Below are positions 1 through 7,753 of a stretch of 64,000 bases of DNA, piece by piece. Position 1 is the first letter of the stretch. Each line of letters begins with the position of its first letter. The notes beneath the pieces are model-generated. The model was not told the origin of the DNA and made no database searches. It worked only from the letters and a program-made list of their open reading frames with translations. The stretch is from Sulfitobacter sp. LCG007 (GTDB taxonomy: Bacteria; Pseudomonadota; Alphaproteobacteria; Rhodobacterales; Rhodobacteraceae). Both the position numbers and the translations under genes were made by a program. The stretch lies in contig NZ_CP161805.1 in assembly GCF_040801785.1 (NCBI RefSeq), forward strand, positions 992,001 through 1,056,000. Reading direction: 5' to 3'.

Positions 1-315
1 GCGCAGCAGGGCGGAATGGCCGTCGTCGGCAAGCTGGACGCCGGCGCCCTCGACACCCTGCGCCAGCAGCCGGGCCCTGAGCGTGCCAGCGTCGATGACG
101 CTGTCCGAGCGGACCTCGAGGAGCGTTCCCCCTGTCATGTCCAGCCCCAGATCCAGGCCTCGCAGCGCCAGCGAAGCGCCTGTCGCGAGCAGAAGCGCGA
201 GGGTAAAGGCGAAACCTATGAGCCGAAAGCGGGTGAAGGGCAGGCTGCCTCCCCGTTCGCGTGCAAAATGTCCTGGAAGATCCGGCTTTATTCGTGACCG
301 CAGGTTGGCAACCAT
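1..315 (-). CDS. secF: SecF-like protein translocase subunit (N-terminal part; gene runs off the window)
   Basis: The gene reads leftwards and continues past base 1; 105 residues are visible. An N-terminal basic stretch is followed by one membrane segment (about residues 33-50) and then LDLGLDMTGGTLLEV, which matches the first periplasmic-domain motif of SecF (GxDFTGGT). SecF works with SecD to pull exported proteins through SecYEG using the proton gradient. The ATG at 313-315 is preceded by GGAGAGG. The next gene upstream on this strand is an FAH hydrolase 264 bases away, so no secD precedes it as in the usual yajC-secD-secF order. The gene may be a second, SecDF-like copy or part of a rearranged locus. 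The family call is good; the exact role is uncertain because the rest is missing. Confidence 0.75.
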   Translation of the reverse strand, partial: MVANLRSRIKPDLPGHFARERGGSLPFTRFRLIGFAFTLALLLATGASLALRGLDLGLDMTGGTLLEVRSDSVIDAGTLRARLLAQGVEGAGVQLADDGHSALLR

Positions 316-579
316 GCGACCTCTCCATACCGGGCGTGCGCAGGAAGTCCTGCGTCAGAAGCCGCCCGGCTGCTCACATGGCGCGGCGTCCCCGGCGCCG
401 CAAGCCCCCGCCGAGACAATATTTCCATTCCGCAAGGACAGGGCGGGGTTCCGCCCGCGAACTTGCAACGTGGGGTTGGTTTGCCGCGGTCCGGGCGCCG
501 ACAGCTGGGCTGCCGCAGAGCGCGTGTCTGCGGCAGACCGGCGGCCGGGCCCCGGCGCATCCGCCGCGTCCGCCCGCTG

Positions 580-1422
580 CTAGTCCGCGATCACTTCCTG
601 ACGCTGTTCGCCCAGGCCCTCGATGCCCAGTTCGACCACGTCGCCCGCCCTGAGGTAGCGCGGCGGCTTGAATCCCATGCCGACGCCCGGAGGCGTTCCG
701 GTCGAGATGATGTCGCCCGGTTGCAGGGACATGAATTGCGACAGGTAGGAGATGAGGAACCTCACCCCGTAGACCATGGTCCTGGTCGATCCGTCCTGAA
801 CCTTCTCGCCGTTTACCGTCAGCCACATCCCGAGGTCCTGGGGGTCGGCGACCTCGTCCTTCGTGACCAGCCAAGGACCGATCTGCCCGAAGTTGTCGCA
901 GCTCTTGCCCTTGGTCCAGGTGCCCGAGCGCTCGATCTGGAACTCGCGCTCCGAGACGTCGTTGGTAACGGCGTAGCCTGCGACGTAATCCATCGCCTCC
1001 TCCTCGGAGACGTATTTCGCGGTCTTGCCGATGATCACGGCCAGCTCGACCTCCCAGTCGGTCTTCTGGGACTTGTGCGGAATGATGATGGGATCCGTGG
1101 GCCCGCAGATCGCCGAGGTCGCCTTCATGAAGATGACCGGCTCCGGCGGCACGTCCAGCCCGCTTTCGGCGGCGTGATCGGCGTAGTTCAGACCGATGCA
1201 GATGAATTTGCCCGTTCCGGCAACGCAGGCCCCGAGACGCGCGGCCGGATCGACGACCGGAAGCGTGTGCGGGTCGATGCCGCGAAGCTTCTCGAGGCCG
1301 GTTTCGGACAGCACATCGCCGGCGATGTCGTCTATGACGCCGGAAAGATCCCGGACGGTTCCGTCCTCGGCCCTCATGCCCGGCTTTTCCGCGCCGCGTT
1401 CCCCGTGTCGTAGAAGTTTCAT
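580..1422 (-). CDS. Fumarylacetoacetate hydrolase family protein, probable 2,4-diketo-3-deoxy-L-fuconate hydrolase
   Basis: This is a 280-residue cytoplasmic FAH-fold enzyme. GLNYADHAAE (77-86) and DWEVELAVIIGK (122-133) mark the catalytic core; E124, E126 and D155 are the expected divalent-metal ligands, and STGTPPGVG near the C terminus closes the site. FAH-family enzymes hydrolyse C-C bonds of beta-diketo acids. It lies 9 bases downstream of an SDR dehydrogenase on the same strand. That pair corresponds to the last two steps of non-phosphorylated L-fucose breakdown: the SDR oxidises 2-keto-3-deoxy-L-fuconate and the FAH protein cleaves the diketo product to pyruvate and lactate. The substrate is inferred from the pairing; ureidoglycolate-lyase-like or other diketo-acid activity is possible. 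Confidence 0.85.
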   Translation of the reverse strand: MKLLRHGERGAEKPGMRAEDGTVRDLSGVIDDIAGDVLSETGLEKLRGIDPHTLPVVDPAARLGACVAGTGKFICIGLNYADHAAESGLDVPPEPVIFMKATSAICGPTDPIIIPHKSQKTDWEVELAVIIGKTAKYVSEEEAMDYVAGYAVTNDVSEREFQIERSGTWTKGKSCDNFGQIGPWLVTKDEVADPQDLGMWLTVNGEKVQDGSTRTMVYGVRFLISYLSQFMSLQPGDIISTGTPPGVGMGFKPPRYLRAGDVVELGIEGLGEQRQEVIAD

Positions 1423-1431
1423 GTCGTCTCC

Positions 1432-2172
1432 TCAGATATTGGCCCAGCCGCCGTCGATGACGTGGGCGACGCCGGTGGTGTAGGCGCTCTCGTCCGATGC
1501 GAGATAGACGACGAGCGCGGCGATTTCCTCGGGCTTGCCGATGCGTCCGATGGGCTGGCGCGCGACGAAGGCGCTGCGGGCCGCCTCGTAGTCGCCGGTG
1601 GCCTTCAGCCGTTCCTCGAGCGAGGGGCTTTCGACGGTGCCGGGGCAGATGCAGTTGGCGCGAACGCCTTTCTGGACGAAGTCGGCGGCGATGGATTTGG
1701 TCAGCCCGATCACGCCCGCCTTGCTCGCGCCGTAGACGAAGCGCCCGGGGGCGGCGAGGATGGAGGAGGCCACCGAGGACATGTTGATGATCGAGCCGCC
1801 GCCGCTTGCGATCATCGCGGGCAGGAAGGCCCGGCACATGCGGTACATGGCGGTCATGTTGAGGTCGAGCGAGAAGGCCCACTGATCCTCGTCGCACTCG
1901 AGGATGGTCCCGCCCGCGACGAAACCCGCGCAGTTGAACAGCACGTCGACCGCGCCGATATCCGCCGCCAAGGCCGCGACCGCGTCCCGGTCGCGCACGT
2001 CCAGAAGGCGGGTTTCGGCCACATCCGGCGCCAGAGCGGCCAGCGTATCGGCGTTGATGTCGGTCGCGATCACCTGCGCGCCCTCGCGCGCCATGGCCCG
2101 CGCGGAGGCAAGGCCGATACCCTGTCCCGCAGCCGTCACCAGCGCCGTCTTGCCCGCAAGCCTTCCCGTCAT
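1432..2172 (-). CDS. SDR-family oxidoreductase, probable 2-keto-3-deoxy-L-fuconate dehydrogenase
   Basis: A 246-residue classical short-chain dehydrogenase. TAAGQGIG (13-20) is the nucleotide-binding glycine motif, D38 after the second strand favours NAD(H), NCAG (80-83) is the structural motif, and S133, Y147 and K151 form the catalytic set. The start chosen is the ATG at 2172, which has GGAG six bases upstream; in-frame ATGs at 2184 and 2208 are less well placed. It forms a two-gene unit with the FAH hydrolase downstream. The short N terminus and overall sequence resemble 2-keto-3-deoxy-L-fuconate dehydrogenases and the related BDH2/DHRS6 group. No fucose transporter or upstream enzymes lie in this window, so the substrate is inferred. 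Confidence 0.85.
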   Translation of the reverse strand: MTGRLAGKTALVTAAGQGIGLASARAMAREGAQVIATDINADTLAALAPDVAETRLLDVRDRDAVAALAADIGAVDVLFNCAGFVAGGTILECDEDQWAFSLDLNMTAMYRMCRAFLPAMIASGGGSIINMSSVASSILAAPGRFVYGASKAGVIGLTKSIAADFVQKGVRANCICPGTVESPSLEERLKATGDYEAARSAFVARQPIGRIGKPEEIAALVVYLASDESAYTTGVAHVIDGGWANI

Positions 2173-2334
2173 GGCGTTCTCCATCCCCTGTCCGCTGGCC
2201 GTCGGCAAACCGAAGCGGCCCGACCACCCCTCCCGAAGCGCCCACGGAACATTCGCCGGGACAGGGACACAGTCAAGGGCCTGTGCCGAAAACCTGTTTT
2301 AACGGGCCGGCTCTTCGAATAGGTTCAAGACGGA

Positions 2335-2350
2335 CCGGGCGCTTGCCCGG
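2335..2350. promoter_or_regulatory. GC-rich hairpin in the leader of the metallo-hydrolase gene
   Basis: CCGGGC (2335-2340) and GCCCGG (2345-2350) form a perfect six-base stem with a GCTT loop. It lies in the intergenic space between the divergent SDR and metallo-hydrolase genes, 54 bases before the latter's ATG. It could be a terminator-like or leader hairpin; no U-tract follows, and no function can be assigned from sequence. Confidence 0.3.
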
Positions 2351-2403
2351 GAGCCGCGAGTTGTCACATAACCTTCTGGACCAATCCAGCGGAAGAGCCA
2401 GAG

Positions 2404-3288
2404 ATGACCGGATACCCCGTAGACATGACAGTGCATCCCGAGGTTTCGGCCTTTTTCGACAGCGAATCGAATACCATCAGCTATGTCGTGAAGGATCCCG
2501 GTTCCTCTGCCTGCGCGGTGGTCGACTCGGTGATGGACATCGACTACGCCGCCGGACGCATCACCTATGACCATGCCGACGCGATGATCGCCGAGATCGA
2601 GGGCAGGGGGCTGACGCTCGAATGGATCATCGAAACGCATGTCCATGCGGACCACCTTTCTGCCGCGCCCTATATTCAGGAAAAGCTTGGTGGCAAGATC
2701 GGTATCGGGGCGAAGATCCAGCTTGTGCAGGACACCTTCGGGAAGATCTTCAACGAGGGTACCGAGTTCCAGCGCGACGGCTCGCAGTTCGACCGGCTCT
2801 TCGAGGATGGCGACCGCTATCGGATCGGGGGGATGGAGTGTCTTGCCATCGCGACCCCCGGCCATACGCCCGCCTGCATGACCCATGTGATGGGCGACGC
2901 GGCCTTCGTGGGCGATACGCTTTTCATGCCCGATGGCGGCTCGGCGCGGGCGGATTTTCCCGGCGGAGACGCCGGCGAGCTCTACGATTCCATCCAGAAG
3001 GTGCTGAGCCTTCCCGACGAGATGCGGCTGTTCATGTGTCACGACTACGGACCGAACGGGCGCGATATCCGCTGGGAGACGACCGTGGGCGAGGAGAAGG
3101 CCCACAACATACATGTCGGCGGGGGCAAGGGCCGCGACGAATTCATCAGGTTCCGCACCGAGCGCGACAAGACGCTGAAGATGCCGCGGCTCATCATTCC
3201 CTCGCTGCAGGTTAACATGCGCGCAGGCTCGGTGCCGCGCGACAAGGACGGAAACGCGGTGCTGAAGGTGCCGCTCAACGGATTGTAG
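2404..3288 (+). CDS. MBL-fold metallo-hydrolase, ETHE1/Blh-like (possible persulfide dioxygenase)
   Basis: A 294-residue metallo-beta-lactamase fold protein. THVHADH (78-84: H79, H81, D83, H84), GHTPAC (H154) and FVGDTLF (D171) supply the metal site, and ADFPGGDAGELYDSI is typical of the ETHE1/persulfide-dioxygenase-like branch and of the Blh proteins tied to the BigR sulfide sensor. Such enzymes oxidise glutathione persulfide to sulfite or handle sulfide stress. The C-terminal part, from about residue 235 onwards, extends the core as in Blh-type proteins. No rhodanese, BigR-type ArsR regulator or sulfide:quinone reductase is adjacent, so the sulfur role rests on family resemblance. A VOC-family gene follows after 28 bases and is probably co-transcribed. 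Confidence 0.8.
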   Translation: MTGYPVDMTVHPEVSAFFDSESNTISYVVKDPGSSACAVVDSVMDIDYAAGRITYDHADAMIAEIEGRGLTLEWIIETHVHADHLSAAPYIQEKLGGKIGIGAKIQLVQDTFGKIFNEGTEFQRDGSQFDRLFEDGDRYRIGGMECLAIATPGHTPACMTHVMGDAAFVGDTLFMPDGGSARADFPGGDAGELYDSIQKVLSLPDEMRLFMCHDYGPNGRDIRWETTVGEEKAHNIHVGGGKGRDEFIRFRTERDKTLKMPRLIIPSLQVNMRAGSVPRDKDGNAVLKVPLNGL

Positions 3289-3316
3289 GGGCCGCAAGGC
3301 CGAGGTGGAGAAGCCG

Positions 3317-3910
3317 ATGACCAACGACATACGAAAGTTGCAGGTGCAGGGGGTGCATCACATCACGCTCGTGGGCGCGGACCGGCAGACATCTATCGAC
3401 TTCTGGGAGGGCGTGTTGGGGATGCCGTTCATCTTCGACCAGCCGAACCTCGACAATCCGGGTGAGGGGCATATCTACTTCGACCCCGGCGACGGGCGGC
3501 TAATCACCATCTTCACCGACGAATCCCGCAAACCCGACCCCAAGCGGACCTCCACCGAGATCGGAGCCGTCCATCACCTCGCGTTCTCGGTCAGCCAGGC
3601 GACCTTCCGGCAGGCGGTGGAGCGGCTCGACGCGCGCGGGATCCACCATTCGGGACCCAAGGACCGGGGCTTCATGGATTCGATCTATTTCAAGGATCCC
3701 ATGGGCTTGCTGATCGAACTTGCCTCCTACCGCTTCGAGCCTCCCGAGGGGTGCCGCCATGCAGATGTGATGATCGAGGCGCATCGCATTCGGGTAGAGC
3801 GGGGCGACTACAACATCGGTGAAGTGCATCTGGCCGATGCCATCGAACTGCTCGTTGCACGTCGCCACGGATCCCTTTCCGAGGACCGTTCGCCGAAAAA
3901 CCCCTTCTAG
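3317..3910 (+). CDS. VOC-family (glyoxalase/extradiol dioxygenase-like) protein
   Basis: A 197-residue protein with two betaalphabetabetabeta modules of the vicinal-oxygen-chelate type. VHHITLVG opens the first module, VHHLAFSV the second, and a Glu in LLIELASY completes the usual metal-ligand pattern. Members act as glyoxalases, ring-cleaving dioxygenases or resistance proteins; nothing here fixes the substrate. The ATG at 3317 follows GGAG by six bases, so it is preferred to an in-frame GTG at 3305. It follows the ETHE1-like hydrolase closely, and the two are probably one transcript. The tail after about residue 160 is basic and lies outside the core fold. Confidence 0.75.
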   Translation: MTNDIRKLQVQGVHHITLVGADRQTSIDFWEGVLGMPFIFDQPNLDNPGEGHIYFDPGDGRLITIFTDESRKPDPKRTSTEIGAVHHLAFSVSQATFRQAVERLDARGIHHSGPKDRGFMDSIYFKDPMGLLIELASYRFEPPEGCRHADVMIEAHRIRVERGDYNIGEVHLADAIELLVARRHGSLSEDRSPKNPF

Positions 3911-4258
3911 ACAAGCTGCTCCCTGGCCCGGCGAACTTTCACGATGAAGGGTGACAGTGCTGCCATGCATGGCCGCGTGTCGATTGCCGCCCAGCTTGCG
4001 GTAACGCCACATGGTTCCGCCCTGCTTGTCAGAAACCATGCCTCTGGCCGGACTCGCTACGCATAAGGGCCATTCGCTACGACGACCGCGAGCGTCCGCT
4101 TAGCGGACTTTATTGCCGTTCACCAGATCCGACCTAACGGCTCCTCCCAGGCCGAAGCGGACATGGTGACATGACCCGTGAAGCGGGAACTTCACCATAG
4201 ATTTTCAGGAACGAAATTTAGGCATCGAGCCCACCTACGATAGCCACGCAGTGGAGTG
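3911..4258. other. Gene-less stretch, left flank of the AT-richer island
   Basis: About 350 bases between the VOC gene and the GHKL-HEPN gene, which are convergent. I see no convincing coding frame. Composition drifts from GC-rich to near-balanced across it. It holds one terminator-like hairpin at 4094-4108. The decamer AGCGGACTTT (4102-4111) recurs inverted at 6070-6079 on the other side of the island. No tRNA end, integrase or insertion-sequence remnant was recognised. Confidence 0.5.
4094..4113 (+). terminator. Possible rho-independent terminator
   Basis: GTCCG (4094-4098) and CGGAC (4104-4108) form a short stem inside a 15-base palindrome, followed by TTTATT. This is the shape of a weak intrinsic terminator for plus-strand transcription from the VOC gene, although it sits about 180 bases after that stop codon. 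Confidence 0.35.
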
Positions 4259-5836
4259 CTAGAACGTTAAATCGAACAGCTCGCCTAAAACTCCTTCGAC
4301 AAGAGCGCGATAGTCAGCAAGTTCCGCATCCGTAATTTGGAGGGTTGCGCGCTCGTGAACCAACTTGTTTCGACGGTCATAGTAATGTCGAACTTTGTCC
4401 CAATCTGGTTCAGAAACAGAAAGGTGCGGCTTCACAGTATTTATAACCTCATGCCTTCTCTTAAATAATTCCAATAGCTTCGCGTCATTGAACTTATCAG
4501 GACGAAACAAGTCGGCGCGATGAACTATGAACTCCTTAAGGGCAATCTCCAGGTTACTGTCAAGAATCACCAAAGAGATACGGTTTTTAGTTTGCAGACG
4601 TTTCCTAGATATTGTGTCTACAACGCCCATGGATTCCACCAAACCGAGTGTCCATGGTCTTTTTAGGATTACTTTAGAATTCTTGTCTAGGATCAAGTCT
4701 GGATAGGCTTTCTTTCTGCCCCTTGGAAGCGGTAAATCCACAACTCGCTTTCCAGTTCTATCATCAGCAAGGCTTACCTGTTCGACTTCTCCGGAAGTGT
4801 GTGAAAACACCTTTTCTTCTCGCACATTTTTCAGGCGCCGAGATACTTTGGTAAAATAGCTGGTGAGCGCGACGACTCTTTGTCTGACTTGAAGGAATGT
4901 TGGATGGCTCCAGTTGATACCACTTTTGCTGGAAGTCCAGGGCATTAATTCTGGCGGACCCGACATTTCTACGATGACCCTGGCCAATGATGCATCAGGG
5001 TGCGGCACACCAGCCTCGCCTTTATAAAAACCCACTTCGTATGACTTTTCGTGGGCGACGATCAAACGATCGTTACAGTAGATGTACACTCCATAGTTTT
5101 CCTCGACTGGATCGCGGTCGCGAATGAGGCCGGCAGAGATTGTAATTCCAACTTCTTCCTCGTCACTTGGCCGGATACTGAACTGCGAGCGTTTCGGCCG
5201 ATGTTCAGGAGGGTAAGCCCAGACGTCGAATTTAGTCTGCCCAATTTCGTCACCATTCACCGAAATTTTGCATCCCAACTCGATGAAATTGGCATAAACC
5301 TCCGCGATCCGCTGCTTTAATGCCTTCACATCTTGGTGCGAGAAGCCTTGCCTCAGACTGGTAATAGCAACATTCGTCGTTCCTTGGTCAATATTTTCTA
5401 TTGGCTCGACTTCGACCTCCCAAGTATCTTTGGCCAGCCAGTCGTCGGAAAGCACGAAGCGAAATGATGCTTGATCCAAATGGCGGGTGGAAATTTCAAC
5501 TCTTTGCCCAAGGGCGATCCCGGCTCTTTTGCCTCCTACACCAAAATTGCCAATGTATTGGCGACTAGAGTCGTCACGAGACGCGCCAGGTGAAATCAAT
5601 AATTGTATTTGGTCAGGAGGGACGCCGCCCGCATTGTCTCTCACAGTGATTAGTTGGCGATCGACGTTGAGAAATAGCCTAACGTGCAATTCAACAGCGC
5701 GGTCCAAAGAGGTCCAATGGTCGATCGCATTATCGACTAACTCACATATCGATGTCTGAAGGCCATAGTCAGCAATAATCGATCTGAAAATCCGTTTTTG
5801 TGGAGTACCATCCACAAAAAATGCAGTACCTGACAA
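4259..5836 (-). CDS. GHKL (HATPase) protein fused to a C-terminal HEPN-like domain; putative conflict/defence protein
   Basis: A 525-residue protein. The N terminus is a GHKL ATP-binding module: CELVDNAID (E32 and N36, the N box), RDNAGG (66-71, with D67, the G1 box) and IGNFGVGGKRAGIALG (95-110, the ATP lid). Spacing and wording resemble MORC/Hsp90-like ATPases rather than histidine kinases; no H box or receiver domain is visible. After a long middle region, the C terminus carries YYDRRNKLVHE, in which R489 and H494 give the Rx4H signature of HEPN nucleases. The start is TTG at 5836 with GGAGG six bases upstream. Base composition is clearly lower in GC than the neighbours, the gene stands alone, and both flanks are gene-less, which suggests horizontal acquisition. 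An RNA-targeting abortive-infection role is inference. Confidence 0.8.
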   Translation of the reverse strand: MSGTAFFVDGTPQKRIFRSIIADYGLQTSICELVDNAIDHWTSLDRAVELHVRLFLNVDRQLITVRDNAGGVPPDQIQLLISPGASRDDSSRQYIGNFGVGGKRAGIALGQRVEISTRHLDQASFRFVLSDDWLAKDTWEVEVEPIENIDQGTTNVAITSLRQGFSHQDVKALKQRIAEVYANFIELGCKISVNGDEIGQTKFDVWAYPPEHRPKRSQFSIRPSDEEEVGITISAGLIRDRDPVEENYGVYIYCNDRLIVAHEKSYEVGFYKGEAGVPHPDASLARVIVEMSGPPELMPWTSSKSGINWSHPTFLQVRQRVVALTSYFTKVSRRLKNVREEKVFSHTSGEVEQVSLADDRTGKRVVDLPLPRGRKKAYPDLILDKNSKVILKRPWTLGLVESMGVVDTISRKRLQTKNRISLVILDSNLEIALKEFIVHRADLFRPDKFNDAKLLELFKRRHEVINTVKPHLSVSEPDWDKVRHYYDRRNKLVHERATLQITDAELADYRALVEGVLGELFDLTF

Positions 5837-6433
5837 GCAAAACCTCCATCATTAGCTCTGGCTCTCATCAAACCATCGTACACGCCGAAACAGAGTTTGT
5901 CATGCTGTTTCAGTTTGCTTATTTGGAAGGTTCCAAATTGAGGTTTTCAAGGCAGTCTTGGAGCTTGGCATGTTAGCTTTACTAGGGAAACCAAGGTCAA
6001 CGTTTTGACAGCGCAATCTGTCTATGCGATTCTGGACGAATTCGGCCCGGTTCAATCGATGTACTTAGCAAAGTCCGCTTGCTGCGCAAAGCTGCCGCTC
6101 GTTAACAGCGCAGCATCTGGTAGAATGGGCTCCTTCCGGCCGTTCGCTGTGCTGCCTGAATAGCAGCTTCGGGCACCTCCGAGTGCGACGCGGCTCACGA
6201 GAGGCAGGCCTTTCCGACGAGAGGAGCAATCCCGCTCCGCACGGAGAATGGACTCCTCTGGTTCTGGGACGATTTTGTTCACCCGGTGGGCGGGTCCTTG
6301 TGAACCTTGCCGCCCCTGTTCTGGCAGCCAAACTTTCGGACTGCTTCCATAATCCCGTTGCGATACTATTTGTTAACGGTTCCCGCCATCGCGAGAAGAT
6401 GGCCGGGTTTGACGGGTGGCAGCGGGAAGAGAC
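5837..6433. other. Gene-less stretch, right flank of the AT-richer island
   Basis: Nearly 600 bases without a convincing gene, between the divergent GHKL-HEPN gene and the membrane-protein gene. The first 200 bases are AT-richer and match the island gene; composition returns to the local GC-rich norm towards 6200. It contains an inverted repeat at 5887-5911 and an inverted copy (6070-6079) of the decamer found at 4102-4111. The short minus-strand frame at 6052-6282 shows no recognisable features. Promoters for both flanking genes must lie here, but I cannot place them with confidence. Confidence 0.5.
5887..5911. promoter_or_regulatory. Inverted repeat upstream of the GHKL-HEPN gene
   Basis: GAAACAG (5887-5893) and CTGTTTC (5905-5911) are perfect inverted arms with an 11-base spacer, centred about 63 bases upstream of the TTG start. 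The arm length and spacing suit a dimeric repressor operator. No regulator gene is adjacent, so the binder would be encoded elsewhere or be the gene product itself. Confidence 0.35.
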
Positions 6434-7753
6434 ATGGCAGAGAACGGCACGAGGATCACGGCGGACGAGGCCAAGGGCCTGCGGACGGCAAAGGAGCTCG
6501 AGGGGCATCTGGCCTGGCTCGACAGTTTTACCCCGGCAGCGCTCGGGGTCCTGGCCACGGCCTCGGGGATCTACACCTATCTCGGCGTTTCCTCGCTGCT
6601 CGAGGACAACGGCGCGATCAGCTTCTTCGCGGCGCTTGCCTATTCGATCGCCGTCTCGGTCGGGATCTTCGTTTTCTGGAGCTACATGCTGCGCCTGCTG
6701 CCCTCGATGCGGACGGCCTCGGGCTTCATCGGTCTGACCCTGGCCACGTTCGCGGGGTCGCTCGCGATCATCGCCATGTCGAGCTGGCTCAATGCCGCGG
6801 CGCTGGCGGGCTCCGCGGCGGTCGAGCAGCATCTCGAAAACACGGTGCGCGACTACCAGAGCGCACTGGAGCAGGCCCATGACATCGCGCTCAGTGGCCA
6901 GTCGCTGTCGCGGGAAGTCGAGCGCGCGCGACAGAGCTTCCAGGATCTCGCCAATCAGGAGCAGGAAGGCAATCTTTCCGGTGCCGCCGGGCGGGGCAGC
7001 GTCTTCCGGGTCCTGACGCAGAAGTCCGAAGAGTTGCGCAATCTGGAGGAGCAGATCGCCGCCCAGGAAGAGCCGATCATCACCGCCTTCGCCGAGGGCA
7101 ACCGCATCCTTGCCCGAATGCGCGAGCTTACCGTGGGCACCGGGCCCGTGGACACGCGCTCGGTGCTTTTCTCCGAGGAAAGCGTGAAGCTCGCAGGGGT
7201 GATTTCCCAGCTCAACCAGTATTCCGTCGCCACGCTGGTCTCGCGCGCGGCGGATGATCTGTCGGCGTCCATCGTGCTGCCGGAACTCGACGGGCGCACG
7301 CTCGAGGTTCAGGGCGCGCAGTCGGCGACCATCGATTCGGTCGTCGCCGCGCTGCAGTACCGGAGCCAGACGCTGAAATCGGCGGCCGAGGAAGTCCGCG
7401 AACTGCCGCCCCCCGCCGAAACGGCCTACAACCCGATTTCGCGGGCCGATGCGGTGATCCGCTACGCCGGGAATTTCGTGCCGTCCTGGGCGGGCGCCAT
7501 CGCCATCGACCTGCTGCCCGCCGTGCTCGTCTTCACACTGGCCGTCACGCAGGCCTCGATCCGCCGGGGGCGCGACGGGCTGAACATCGAGGACACGCTT
7601 ACCCTGGCCGACCTCAAGGCCGCGATGGCCGCGATGCGCGATGTCGAGGCGACAATGGGCGTGGCGGACGCCGCCATGCTGCGCCGCGCCGAGGATGCCG
7701 TCTCCGATCCCCCGCCCAGACCCAAACCCGTGCCCCCGGGAGACGCGGCATGA
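6434..7753 (+). CDS. Hypothetical membrane protein with N- and C-terminal membrane segments and a coiled-coil middle
   Basis: A 439-residue protein that I cannot assign to a named family. Three membrane segments lie near residues 33-53, 62-86 and 96-119. A long helical, probably coiled-coil region (about 130-235) rich in Glu, Gln and Arg follows. A last membrane segment (about 353-375) precedes a 64-residue hydrophilic tail ending in Pro-rich sequence. The middle domain therefore probably sits in the periplasm and the tail in the cytoplasm. The ATG at 6434 with GGAAGA upstream is preferred to an in-frame GTG at 6416. Its stop overlaps the start of a ClpP-like protease gene (ATGA), so the two are translationally coupled and probably act together, perhaps in envelope proteolysis. 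Confidence 0.8.
   Translation: MAENGTRITADEAKGLRTAKELEGHLAWLDSFTPAALGVLATASGIYTYLGVSSLLEDNGAISFFAALAYSIAVSVGIFVFWSYMLRLLPSMRTASGFIGLTLATFAGSLAIIAMSSWLNAAALAGSAAVEQHLENTVRDYQSALEQAHDIALSGQSLSREVERARQSFQDLANQEQEGNLSGAAGRGSVFRVLTQKSEELRNLEEQIAAQEEPIITAFAEGNRILARMRELTVGTGPVDTRSVLFSEESVKLAGVISQLNQYSVATLVSRAADDLSASIVLPELDGRTLEVQGAQSATIDSVVAALQYRSQTLKSAAEEVRELPPPAETAYNPISRADAVIRYAGNFVPSWAGAIAIDLLPAVLVFTLAVTQASIRRGRDGLNIEDTLTLADLKAAMAAMRDVEATMGVADAAMLRRAEDAVSDPPPRPKPVPPGDAA

Noticed and set aside
374-2245. A 623-residue minus-strand frame across the FAH and SDR genes.
   Set aside because: It is a frame-shifted shadow of two well-supported genes on the same strand.
6052-6282. A 76-residue minus-strand frame in the right flank of the island.
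   Set aside because: No ribosome-binding site, motif or partner; composition and sequence look non-coding.
3911-6433. The AT-richer island as part of a prophage or integrative element.
   Set aside because: No integrase, transposase, tRNA end, phage gene or clear direct repeats are visible; only a weak inverted decamer flanks it.
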